From the NCBI GenBank assembly GCA_964509975.1, contig CAZDZO010000028.1, positions 1 through 10,152 of the forward strand: DNA of 10,152 bases. Reading direction: 5' to 3'. Both the position numbers and the translations under genes were made by a program. The number at the start of each line of letters is the position of its first letter. Positions within the stretch are counted from its first letter, which is position 1. The notes below the pieces were generated by a model. It had not been told where the DNA came from. It made no database searches and saw nothing but the letters and a program-made list of their open reading frames with translations. Source of the stretch: CAZVBV01 sp964509975. Its GTDB lineage: Bacteria > Patescibacteriota > Gracilibacteria > UBA4473. Shown here piece after piece: positions 1-5,363 of the stretch.

Positions 1-1
1 T

Positions 2-259
2 GGTAAAATGTTAGAAATACTTAAAAATAACTCGCTGTTCTAGTCTTGACCCTTAAAATATTATGGACTTATTGATGAATTTGGTTGCATATTTTACAGA
101 CAAAAAGCTGATAACGAAGAAATAGTTAACAAATATAAAAATGCACTTTCAAATCTACAGATATCACCTAGTTCAATTATTGTCTTTGAAAATGAAAAAT
201 CAGAAATTGCTGATGCTATTCTTGCTGGTATACTACCTAAAAACATACTTAGTATTTAA
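2..259 (+). pseudogene. C-terminal end of a HAD-like hydrolase with two in-frame stops (window-edge partial)
   Basis: One frame runs from the window edge to TAA at 257-259. It reads GKMLEILKNNSLF, then TAG (41-43), Ser, TGA (47-49), then about 69 residues ending in IIVFENEKSEIADAILAGI and a short tail. That ending resembles the last part of the HAD fold in the phosphoglycolate phosphatase/beta-phosphoglucomutase branch, where a hydrophobic strand, an acidic loop and an alanine-rich helix ending in AGI follow each other. The frame is unchanged on both sides of the stops and there is no start codon after them, so I read it as a disrupted gene rather than a short intact one. The next gene begins 20 bp downstream on the same strand, so it was probably the first cistron of the operon. 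The N-terminal catalytic part lies outside the window, so substrate and activity cannot be judged. A sequencing error at the contig end is an alternative. Confidence 0.5.
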
Positions 260-279
260 AAAATCAACTTCAACAAATT

Positions 280-903
280 ATGCTAAAATTTCTAATTGAA
301 CCTAACGATTTCTTAAGACAAGAAATTCAAGCCTTCTATCATACGGATTATATAGGATTCAGGAAGCCAAATAATCCAGACTATATTAACATCTTGAAAA
401 ATACTTATGGAAACGAACAAGCCTTTATATTAAAGAATTCTGTTCAAGAATTGAGAGAAGTTTTATTAGCAGACTTACCTAGAATCATACAAATATTACA
501 ATTGAACTCTCTAATGGTTTGTGTAGTTCCAAGAGCAAAAACAGATTACCAACCAAATCAATTGTTATTAAAATCAACCATTCGGGGTGTTGTAAATCAA
601 CTAAACGGTTATAATGATGGCATAGGGTATATTGCTCGACATACAAATACAAAAACCACTCACCTGAGTCCGACCCTACCAAATTATAACAATGACGGTG
701 CAAAACCATATCCGGGAATTACAATTAGAACTTGTAATATTTCAAATGATGTCAGGGGTAAAAATATTTTATTAATCGATGACTTGTACACCAAAACTGT
801 AAACATTGATGAAGATGCGATACAAGCATTGTTAACTAATGGTGCAAATTCTGTTACCTTTTATGCAATTGGTCGAACAAAATATAGAGGAATCAACAAA
901 TGA
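280..903 (+). CDS. ComF-like phosphoribosyltransferase, candidate toxin of a ShosTA-like pair
   Basis: This 207-residue protein has a phosphoribosyltransferase fold of the ComFC type. The strand-loop ILLIDDLYTKTVN (163-175) sits where type I PRTases carry the PRPP-binding loop, followed by a helix and the strand SVTFYAIGRT. An upstream VVPRAK (82-87) and an IRGVVNQL segment (101-108) match the usual ComF blocks. The acidic pair D167-D168 is kept, but the TTG(A/S)T part of the PRPP loop has become TKTVN and lacks the glycine, so the chemistry may be altered. ComFC proteins normally act with DprA in DNA uptake. A PRTase next to a DprA homologue is also the layout of ShosTA, where the PRTase is the toxin. 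The stop overlaps the start of the DprA gene by 4 bp. There is no Shine-Dalgarno before the ATG (AAATT-ATG). Arginine codons are mainly AGA/AGG, unlike the genes after 5389. The fold is fairly sure; the toxin role is inference. Confidence 0.75.
   Translation: MLKFLIEPNDFLRQEIQAFYHTDYIGFRKPNNPDYINILKNTYGNEQAFILKNSVQELREVLLADLPRIIQILQLNSLMVCVVPRAKTDYQPNQLLLKSTIRGVVNQLNGYNDGIGYIARHTNTKTTHLSPTLPNYNNDGAKPYPGITIRTCNISNDVRGKNILLIDDLYTKTVNIDEDAIQALLTNGANSVTFYAIGRTKYRGINK
888..902 (+). promoter_or_regulatory. Shine-Dalgarno and ATGA overlap coupling the PRTase and DprA genes
   Basis: AGAGGA lies 6 bp before ATG 900-902, inside the last codons of the PRTase gene, and the start shares ATGA with its TGA stop. 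Such coupling keeps two products in fixed ratio, as is common for toxin-antitoxin partners. Confidence 0.6.
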
Positions 904-1874
904 TATATTCAGACAATGCAATCAATATTTTAACTGCAAAGATCTATAAAGGTATCGGGAGAGCTTGGATAGTTAAGAATCTCAAAAGCTATGAATCAGT
1001 GGATGCCATTGTATCTCTATTGAATAGAGATTCAAAAGAAGATGACACTATTGCAGTTGTGGATTTTGAAAGAAATAAAGAAAGAATAAAAGGAGATATC
1101 CTAAGATTAGAAACATGCATGGATGGGGTTGTTGCTATTGGTGATAAAACTTTTCCTCCATATCGAGGAAAAGTGAAAAACAGTGAACAGCCGATTGTTC
1201 TTTTTTATCGTGGTGATCTCAGTTTATTAGAAGCAACTAATAAGAATATTGCAGTAATTGGTTTACTTAATCCAGATAACAATACTGAATTAATAGAACA
1301 AAAAGTTGTTGCGGAATTGGTGAAAAATGGTGCTACAATTATTAGTGGATTAGCTTTAGGCTGTGATTCAATAGCACACAGACAGGCATTGAATTCTAAT
1401 GGAAAGACTGTCGCTATTTTACCCAGTCCGCTAAATAATATCTTTCCAGCAACAAATATAGAATTAGCTAATGAAATTGTTAAAAACAACGGTTTATTAA
1501 TAACGGAATATTATGAAAATGCTAATTCCAAAATGGAATTAGGTGGTAGATATCAAGAAAGGGATAGATTACAAGCTTTATTTAGTGATAGTATAATTTT
1601 GTCGGCAAGTTACGCAAAAAATGATCAAGGCAATGATAGTGGTTCTAGATTAGCGATGGAGTATGCTTTAAATTATTTTATTCCAAGAGCCGTCATTTAT
1701 GACACGACGACTGATCAGAATAACTCTAAATTTGATTTAAGCAGACAATTAATAAAGGAGCAGGAAAATATAACGATTATAAATCGAAGCAATTTAGCCT
1801 TAATGGTAAAAAAAATAATTACGAACAAGACAGATATTGAAAACAACCAACTAAATCAGCCAAGTTTGTTTTAA
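900..1874 (+). CDS. Divergent DprA/SMF-family protein, candidate antitoxin/sensor of a ShosTA-like pair
   Basis: This 324-residue protein has a DprA-type Rossmann core from about residue 116: IAVIG (117-121), SGLALGCDSIAH (149-160, the family signature), VAILP (171-175), FPATNIEL (182-189) and ERDRLQA (220-226, where DprA normally has a PxRNRxIA-like motif). The Gly-Ser-Arg that normally follows the first strand is replaced by Gly-Leu-Leu, and the N-terminal 110 residues do not look like a standard SAM domain. Housekeeping DprA loads RecA on incoming single-stranded DNA; this one looks like a specialised relative. The ATG overlaps the stop of the PRTase gene (ATGA), so translation is coupled. 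It is the only gene here with a plausible Shine-Dalgarno (AGAGGA, 888-893, 6 bp from ATG). The C-terminal tail is Asn/Gln-rich and ends PSLF. Codon use is AT-rich and AGA-heavy like its partner. ShosA-like antitoxin is my preferred reading; a competence paralogue is the alternative. Confidence 0.8.
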   Translation: MIYSDNAINILTAKIYKGIGRAWIVKNLKSYESVDAIVSLLNRDSKEDDTIAVVDFERNKERIKGDILRLETCMDGVVAIGDKTFPPYRGKVKNSEQPIVLFYRGDLSLLEATNKNIAVIGLLNPDNNTELIEQKVVAELVKNGATIISGLALGCDSIAHRQALNSNGKTVAILPSPLNNIFPATNIELANEIVKNNGLLITEYYENANSKMELGGRYQERDRLQALFSDSIILSASYAKNDQGNDSGSRLAMEYALNYFIPRAVIYDTTTDQNNSKFDLSRQLIKEQENITIINRSNLALMVKKIITNKTDIENNQLNQPSLF

Positions 1875-1893
1875 TTTAAAACACAAATTCACT

Positions 1894-2046
1894 ATGAGGA
1901 TATCATCTCAAGAAATAGAAAAATTCAAAATCCTCTATAAAAAACATTTTGGAGAAGAAATTTCTGAAAAAGAAGCTAATGATCAAATCCGAGCATTACT
2001 TGTTATGGTGGAGTTAGGACTTAAACCTCAATCAAAAAAGGTGTGA
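1894..2046 (+). CDS. Small acidic/basic helical protein, 50 residues, unknown function
   Basis: ATG at 1894 opens a 50-residue frame ending at TGA 2044-2046, 19 bp after the DprA stop and on the same strand. The product begins MRISSQEIEKFKILYKKHFG and continues with a charged EEISEKEAND stretch and a hydrophobic IRALLVMVELGL helix. It has no signal peptide or membrane segment. The pattern KFKxxYKKxFGEEISEKEA reminds me of short helical proteins often seen in Patescibacteria genomes near accessory genes, but I cannot name a family. No Shine-Dalgarno is visible. Its place as last cistron of the module suggests an accessory or regulatory partner of the PRTase-DprA pair. The sequence looks coding in amino-acid pattern. 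Confidence 0.6.
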   Translation: MRISSQEIEKFKILYKKHFGEEISEKEANDQIRALLVMVELGLKPQSKKV

Positions 2047-2099
2047 CAGAGAAGTTGTGAACAAGAAATGTATTCAATAGTAAAACAAGTCTCCTCTGT

Positions 2100-2132
2100 G
2101 TAACATTTGTAACATTTTAAGGCGGAAGGCGG
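2100..2132. repeat. Two short tandem duplications
   Basis: GTAACATTT is present twice in tandem (2100-2108, 2109-2117) and is followed directly by AAGGCGG twice (2119-2125, 2126-2132). They lie between the small-protein gene and the first 174-bp repeat and look like local slippage or junction scars. Confidence 0.6.
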
Positions 2133-2163
2133 CTTGAATATCAAGTTGAAAGGTTATAGACTC

Positions 2164-2337
2164 GAGATGCCAGCCAAATTTGAAAATACAGACCTTGTGT
2201 CTGTTTTTTTGAATTTGTTTGAGAAGGATGAGAACCCAAAGGGGTTCGCTCTGAACCATTTTGCTTTGCAAAATGTGTGAAGAGTTTTCGATCCAAGTCC
2301 CAAAGGGACGCAGAGAGAACATCCCTCCGCCCCAGCC
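2164..2337. repeat. 174-bp four-hairpin repeat, copy 1
   Basis: This stretch is identical, base for base, to 2968-3141, while sequence on both sides differs. It contains four hairpins: ACAGAC/GTCTGT (2188-2204) followed by seven T in all, GAACCC-AAAG-GGGTTC (2232-2247), CATTTTGC-TTT-GCAAAATG (2257-2275) and GTCCC-AAA-GGGAC (2297-2309). The first hairpin with its T run could end transcription of the PRTase-DprA operon. Both strands give short open frames (for example 2074-2322 minus), but these are by-products of the element. It could be a non-autonomous mobile element, a structured RNA or a REP-like extragenic repeat. Confidence 0.85.
2188..2210 (+). terminator. Hairpin plus T-run, possible terminator of the PRTase-DprA operon
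   Basis: A 6-bp stem ACAGAC/GTCTGT with a 5-nt loop is followed by a T tract. It is 142 bp after the last cistron of the upstream module and lies inside the 174-bp repeat, so the same structure recurs at 2992-3014. Confidence 0.5.
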
Positions 2338-2351
2338 TCATAAAAAAACAC

Positions 2352-2384
2352 CCCCACGACACAACTCGAGGGGACCCTTTTTTT
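2352..2384 (+). terminator. Second hairpin plus T-run after repeat copy 1
   Basis: CCCC-A-CGA (2352-2359) pairs with TCG-A-GGGG (2366-2373) around a 6-nt loop, with one A-A mismatch. ACCC and then seven T follow at 2378-2384. This is terminator-like in the + direction but has no gene close upstream. Confidence 0.4.
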
Positions 2385-2524
2385 GTTTTTATTTGAAAGT
2401 GCTAGAAGTTCAAAACTATGTTTACCATCAGTCAGTTCTTTCCGTTACAGCCTCCCGAAGGAAAAAGTAACAGCCAAATTTTTTTGCGATTGGACTGGCG
2501 GATCCAACAAATGAATGACCATAA

Positions 2525-2764
2525 ATTCTCATAAAGTCCTTCATTGGCGCTTCCTGGAATGATGAAATTATTCTCATCGATTACATATCCAGAGCACACG
2601 GTTTTACATCTTTTCGAGATAATCTCAGATGGGAAGCTTTTATTGAGCGGTACTTCCTTTCTCTTCTCCGAGGAGAGGAGCCATACCTTCAGATGCTTTA
2701 AGTCACGAAAGCAATCTTAAACATTTCCCAAAGTGACAAGGGGGAAGAATTCTTCTTCCGATAG
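2525..2764 (+). pseudogene. Decayed reading frame, unknown protein remnant
   Basis: Between the two 174-bp repeats one + frame has protein-like character: it contains SFIGASWNDEIILIDY, RAHGFTSFRDNLRWEAFIER and LLRGEEPYLQML, then TAA (2699-2701), and continues in the same frame as VTKAILNISQSDKGEEFFFR to TAG (2762-2764). There is no ATG at its beginning, only an upstream stop at 2522-2524. It could be the remnant of a gene broken when the repeats arrived, or chance. I recognise no family. Confidence 0.25.
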
Positions 2765-2967
2765 GCCTGAGACATTACAGACTCAGAACTGGGAACTGAA
2801 CGAACGGAAACTGGTAAAGAGCGAAACACTTTAACAATCTAACCAAAAGATCAAATTGTTAGGATAGTATACACCAGATTCAGAAATAAAGCAAGAGGTA
2901 TTTAGGACTTTTTCGTTGGAGGCCTATCCGTTTTTTCTTGTGTAACCTTTAAAAGGTGAGGAGACCT
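2765..2967. other. Gene-free spacer before repeat copy 2
   Basis: I see no gene here. Features are a purine-rich stretch (about 2781-2830), an imperfect AACAAT/ATTGTT dyad (2834-2861) and the short palindrome ACCTTT-A-AAAGGT (2945-2957). Confidence 0.5.
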
Positions 2968-3141
2968 GAGATGCCAGCCAAATTTGAAAATACAGACCTT
3001 GTGTCTGTTTTTTTGAATTTGTTTGAGAAGGATGAGAACCCAAAGGGGTTCGCTCTGAACCATTTTGCTTTGCAAAATGTGTGAAGAGTTTTCGATCCAA
3101 GTCCCAAAGGGACGCAGAGAGAACATCCCTCCGCCCCAGCC
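2968..3141. repeat. 174-bp four-hairpin repeat, copy 2
   Basis: Exact copy of 2164-2337, displaced by 804 bp, with the same four hairpins (2992-3008, 3036-3051, 3061-3079, 3101-3113). Here the element is itself flanked by a 13-bp direct repeat CCAGCCAAATTTG, at 2974-2986 and at 3136-3148. The shorter CAGCCAAATTT also occurs at 2171 and 2471, which may mark the element's insertion or recombination boundary. The minus-strand frames over it (2902-3171, 2949-3143) are spurious. Confidence 0.85.
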
Positions 3142-3148
3142 AAATTTG

Positions 3149-3180
3149 TTCTTTTGGGGTCCGGACCCCAATATCTACTA
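3149..3180. repeat. 32-bp direct repeat with 18-bp palindrome, copy 1
   Basis: Identical to 3859-3890. Its core TTGGGGTCCGGACCCCAA (3154-3171) is a perfect, loop-free palindrome, GC-rich in an AT-rich setting. It abuts the end of 174-bp copy 2 and lies just beyond the terminator of the lipoprotein gene, so the two copies bracket that gene in direct orientation. Confidence 0.85.
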
Positions 3181-3183
3181 GTA

Positions 3184-3211
3184 AAAAACCTCCCTGTACA
3201 GAGAGGTTTTT
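3184..3211 (-). terminator. Terminator of the lipoprotein gene
   Basis: AAAAACCTC (3184-3192) and GAGGTTTTT (3203-3211) form a 9-bp stem, with a further CTG/CAG inside it. Flanking A and T runs make it work in both directions. It lies 25 bp beyond the stop of the minus-strand lipoprotein gene. Confidence 0.8.
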
Positions 3212-3235
3212 ATATATGTCCTGAAAAATATTTAT

Positions 3236-3646
3236 TCAGCTATTTCCGGGAGAAATAAAATAAGAATCTTTAGTTTCCGGAGGATCAATTTCATTCTTAG
3301 CTTCTGCCAATACGGCACGATTAGAAGCAGCAATTTCCTGCAACTTCTCAACGGAAGGAATGAAATTCAGAACTTCAAACCACTGGCTCATAGCATGTTC
3401 GTGTCGTTCCTTTGCTTTTTCTGCAAGTCCCAAAGAAGTTAAGGAATCATGTTGTGGTTTCAGCGTATTGTCATAATAATCTGAAAACGCCATCCTTTTT
3501 CTCCTTCTTTCAAGGTAGTCATCGGTTCCGTCAGTTTGAGTCACCGTAGTGGTAGATTGATCAGTTGCTTCACTGCGATCTCCGCAGGAAGTAATAACAA
3601 AAATGGTCGCGATGACCAAGCCCAAAGTTAAAAATGCTTTTTTCAT
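3236..3646 (-). CDS. Small secreted lipoprotein, unknown function
   Basis: The 136-residue product starts MKKAFLTLGLVIATIFVITS followed by Cys21. This is a lysine N-region, a hydrophobic stretch of about 15 residues and an ITSC lipobox, as in type II signal peptides, so the mature protein should be lipid-anchored outside the membrane. The mature part is hydrophilic: a Ser/Thr-rich linker (25-42), a basic YLERRRKRM patch (44-52), then a mostly helical, charged region ending ISPGNS. There is no recognisable enzymatic domain. The ATG at 3644-3646 follows an AATATT leader without Shine-Dalgarno. It has its own strong sigma70-type promoter (3801-3829), an A+T-rich leader of about 148 nt, and its own terminator. 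It sits between two 32-bp direct repeats, so it may be a movable cassette. The location call is firm; the function is unknown. Confidence 0.8.
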   Translation of the reverse strand: MKKAFLTLGLVIATIFVITSCGDRSEATDQSTTTVTQTDGTDDYLERRRKRMAFSDYYDNTLKPQHDSLTSLGLAEKAKERHEHAMSQWFEVLNFIPSVEKLQEIAASNRAVLAEAKNEIDPPETKDSYFISPGNS

Positions 3647-3771
3647 AATATTAGTAAGTTTTGTTAAGTGGTTAAATTGTATCTAGTAGAAATAAATATT
3701 TTTCAAAGAACGTTGAGTTCTCCTCGTCTTTCGCTTTTTGGAAGGGAAAAAGTCGGAAAACATGTGTACTT

Positions 3772-3787
3772 TGTATATCATTATACA
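3772..3787. promoter_or_regulatory. Inverted repeat, candidate operator of the lipoprotein gene
   Basis: TGTATA-TCAT-TATACA is a perfect 6-bp dyad just downstream of the predicted transcription start on the minus strand, a typical repressor position. The surrounding sequence also has several GTGTAT/TATACAC words. Confidence 0.4.
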
Positions 3788-3800
3788 TAGTACATTTATA

Positions 3801-3829
3801 ATAATACACTATTATACACAATATGTCAA
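3801..3829 (-). promoter_or_regulatory. Sigma70-type promoter of the lipoprotein gene
   Basis: Read on the minus strand: TTGACA (3824-3829), a 17-bp spacer, then TATTAT (3801-3806), with a perfect -35 and a 5/6 match at -10. Transcription should start near 3794, leaving a leader of about 148 nt. Confidence 0.75.
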
Positions 3830-3858
3830 TGAATTGAGAAACTTAAGACACATACCCC

Positions 3859-3890
3859 TTCTTTTGGGGTCCGGACCCCAATATCTACTA
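3859..3890. repeat. 32-bp direct repeat with 18-bp palindrome, copy 2
   Basis: Second exact copy, with the palindrome at 3864-3881. Its last three bases are the TAG stop of the receiver-protein gene. As an RNA hairpin it could end that transcript, but it is followed by A-rich sequence on the minus strand rather than a U tract. An alternative hairpin CCCC/GGGG (3855-3869) overlaps it. Confidence 0.85.
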
Positions 3891-4241
3891 AGATAGGTAT
3901 CCTTTCACCAGTTCCGCCAGCTCACTCGGCGTGACATCCGATTTTTTGAGGAAATAGACCTTGTTTGAAGTTTTTCCTTTCCATTCCATGTTTGTGAAGA
4001 TGATTATGAAAGGACGAGGTGTTCGATTTTTTCGAATACGAGAAAGAACTTCATTTCCATCCATCTTGGGCATTCTGATGTCGAGGAGGATGATGTCTGG
4101 CTTAAAAGTATGAAATTTAGACAATCCGTCTTTCCCATTAAAACTTTGTTCTACGACATATCCCTCTGCTTCAAAAGAGAGACTCACCATTTGATTGATA
4201 TCTTTGTTATCGTCGATAACGAGGATTTTTTTAGTGTTCAT
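3888..4241 (-). CDS. CheY-like single-domain response regulator
   Basis: The 117-residue product is one receiver domain with no output domain. ILVIDDN carries the metal-binding acids D10-D11, IILLDIRMPKMDG carries the phospho-acceptor D54, T83 is in IIIFTN, and K99/K100 of VYFLKKSD supply the conserved lysine. I chose ATG 4239-4241, which puts the first strand directly at the N-terminus; the frame is open upstream (to about 4298), but that part overlaps the kinase gene. The start overlaps the kinase stop by 11 bp, so the two are co-translated and should be a phosphotransfer pair. The receiver presumably passes the signal on by protein contact. After T83 the loop NMEWKGKTSNK replaces the usual shorter stretch, a mild oddity. 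The stop lies inside a 32-bp repeat. Confidence 0.9.
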   Translation of the reverse strand: MNTKKILVIDDNKDINQMVSLSFEAEGYVVEQSFNGKDGLSKFHTFKPDIILLDIRMPKMDGNEVLSRIRKNRTPRPFIIIFTNMEWKGKTSNKVYFLKKSDVTPSELAELVKGYLS

Positions 4242-5145
4242 GAGATTGGGGAAGTGTAAACGTAAAGCATGCGCCTTTGCCTTTTTGACTGATAACAAAG
4301 ACTTCTCCTCCTAATCTCTCTATCATGAGTTTCACGATACTGAGGCCGAGTCCTGTTCCGGTGTAATCTTTACGAAGAGAATTTTCAACTTGATGAAATT
4401 TTTCAAAAACATGTTTTTGTTCTTTTTTGGGAATTCCAATGCCGTTGTCTTTTACGGAAATCTGAATACATTGCCCCTTTGTTTGGCAGGGTTCTAGGAT
4501 GATAGTGATGGCGCCTTTTTTTGGTGTAAATTTAAAAGCATTACTGATGAGATTTGTTAAAATTTGTTTTACCTTAAAGGGGTCGCTTTTAATAAAGAGA
4601 TTCACTTTGTCAGGATTCTTGAACTGCAAGGTTATTTTCTTTTGAGAGCAAAGCACTTGAAACTCTCGAGTTGTTTCGGCAAGAAATTCAGAAATGGCAA
4701 TATTTCGGAACTCGAAAGTCATTTTTCCCGCTTCAAGACGACTAATATCGAGCATTTTATTTACAAGTTTTATAAGATCAGTGGTATTTCTGGATATGGT
4801 ATACAGAAACTCTCGTTGTTTATTATTCACGGACCCAAATTTTTCTGACAAAAGGAATTCAGTAAATCCTTTAATAACCGTCATAGGTGTTCGGAGTTCA
4901 TGAGAAGCAATAGACAGGAAACTATTTCTGGAAGTGTTGAGTTCCTGGAGTTGCTTGAAGGAGGTAATGACGTTTGTTTTTTTTGTTTGCAGAGAAATCC
5001 TTTGAAGTTGAGTTTGTGGTAAAAAGAAAAAATATCTTTTTGAGACCCTTTTAAAAGTATTTTTTAAGAGATTTTTTTTATCCGATAGAGGATAAAGAAT
5101 GCTGGTAGTTTGGACGGGGTTACTGACTTCGGGGAAGCTCTTCAT
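4231..5145 (-). CDS. Histidine kinase without an evident sensor domain
   Basis: The 304-residue protein (from ATG 5143-5145) has a complete HisKA-HATPase_c core. The H-box FLSIASHELRTPMTVIKGF has H82 as phospho-accepting histidine, the N-box is LTNLISNAFKF (N198, N202), the G1 box is DNGIGIP (233-239) and the G2 box is GTGLGLS (263-269). Residues 1-70 contain no recognisable PAS, GAF or periplasmic domain and only a basic, partly coiled-coil lead-in. A TTG start at 5206-5208 would add 21 residues, including a hydrophobic stretch (ILCITYRSFVF...PILLF) that is too weak for a sure membrane segment. It probably works in the cytosol or with an external sensor. Its partner is the overlapping CheY-like gene and perhaps the divergent OmpR-type regulator. 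No Shine-Dalgarno is visible. Confidence 0.88.
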   Translation of the reverse strand: MKSFPEVSNPVQTTSILYPLSDKKNLLKNTFKRVSKRYFFFLPQTQLQRISLQTKKTNVITSFKQLQELNTSRNSFLSIASHELRTPMTVIKGFTEFLLSEKFGSVNNKQREFLYTISRNTTDLIKLVNKMLDISRLEAGKMTFEFRNIAISEFLAETTREFQVLCSQKKITLQFKNPDKVNLFIKSDPFKVKQILTNLISNAFKFTPKKGAITIILEPCQTKGQCIQISVKDNGIGIPKKEQKHVFEKFHQVENSLRKDYTGTGLGLSIVKLMIERLGGEVFVISQKGKGACFTFTLPQSHEH

Positions 5146-5265
5146 AAAAAGAAGGATAGGAACACTGTCGAAAACGAAAGAACGGTAGGTAATACAAAGA
5201 ATGGACAATTCTGTGGAATATTTTTCTTTGTATTTAGACTATGGTCGTACATTAATGTGTGCATT

Positions 5266-5300
5266 TTGTAAAGAGAAAATTTATTTTTTTCTCTTTGCAA
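5266..5300. promoter_or_regulatory. Long dyad between the divergent kinase and regulator genes
   Basis: AAAGAGAAAA (5270-5279) and TTTTCTCTTT (5287-5296) form a perfect 10-bp inverted repeat with a 7-bp loop. TTGT and GCAA extend it to 14 bp with one T-G pair. It may be a regulator-binding site or a transcription block between divergent units. Confidence 0.55.
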
Positions 5301-5307
5301 TTTTGAA

Positions 5308-5327
5308 ATGTGAAATTTATGTGAAAT
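5308..5327 (+). promoter_or_regulatory. Direct repeats with 11-bp pitch, candidate response-regulator box
   Basis: ATGTGAAAT occurs at 5308-5316 and again at 5319-5327, 11 bp start to start and so on the same helix face. It ends 7 bp before the TTGACA of the regulator promoter. OmpR/PhoB-family dimers typically bind such tandem sites next to the -35 box, so autoregulation is a reasonable inference. Confidence 0.5.
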
Positions 5328-5334
5328 AAAAAGA

Positions 5335-5363
5335 TTGACAGGAATGTCAACAAAGTTGATATT
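5335..5363 (+). promoter_or_regulatory. Promoter of the OmpR-type regulator with overlapping inverted repeat
   Basis: TTGACA (5335-5340), a 17-bp spacer and GATATT (5358-5363, 4/6) predict a start near 5370, about 19 nt before the ATG. The -35 is one arm of a perfect dyad TTGACA-GGAA-TGTCAA (5335-5350), a plausible operator. Confidence 0.55.

Noticed and set aside
41..49. UGA or UAG recoding as in Gracilibacteria/Absconditabacteria
   Set aside because: UGA ends the PRTase and the 50-residue gene at sensible places, and both TAG and TGA would need recoding in the HAD frame; disruption is simpler.
3121..3148. tRNA-like 3' end (CCCTCCGCCCCAGCCA) at the end of the 174-bp repeat
   Set aside because: It looks like an acceptor strand plus CCA, but no matching 5' GGGGCGG strand or cloverleaf exists upstream in either copy.
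2074..3171. Short open frames on the minus strand over both repeat copies (for example 2074-2322, 2141-2362, 2902-3171)
   Set aside because: They are translations of the 174-bp hairpin element: identical peptides in several frames, no plausible start region and no protein family.
2047..3890. CRISPR array
   Set aside because: Repeats occur only twice each, with spacings of 804 and 710 bp and no regular spacer pattern.
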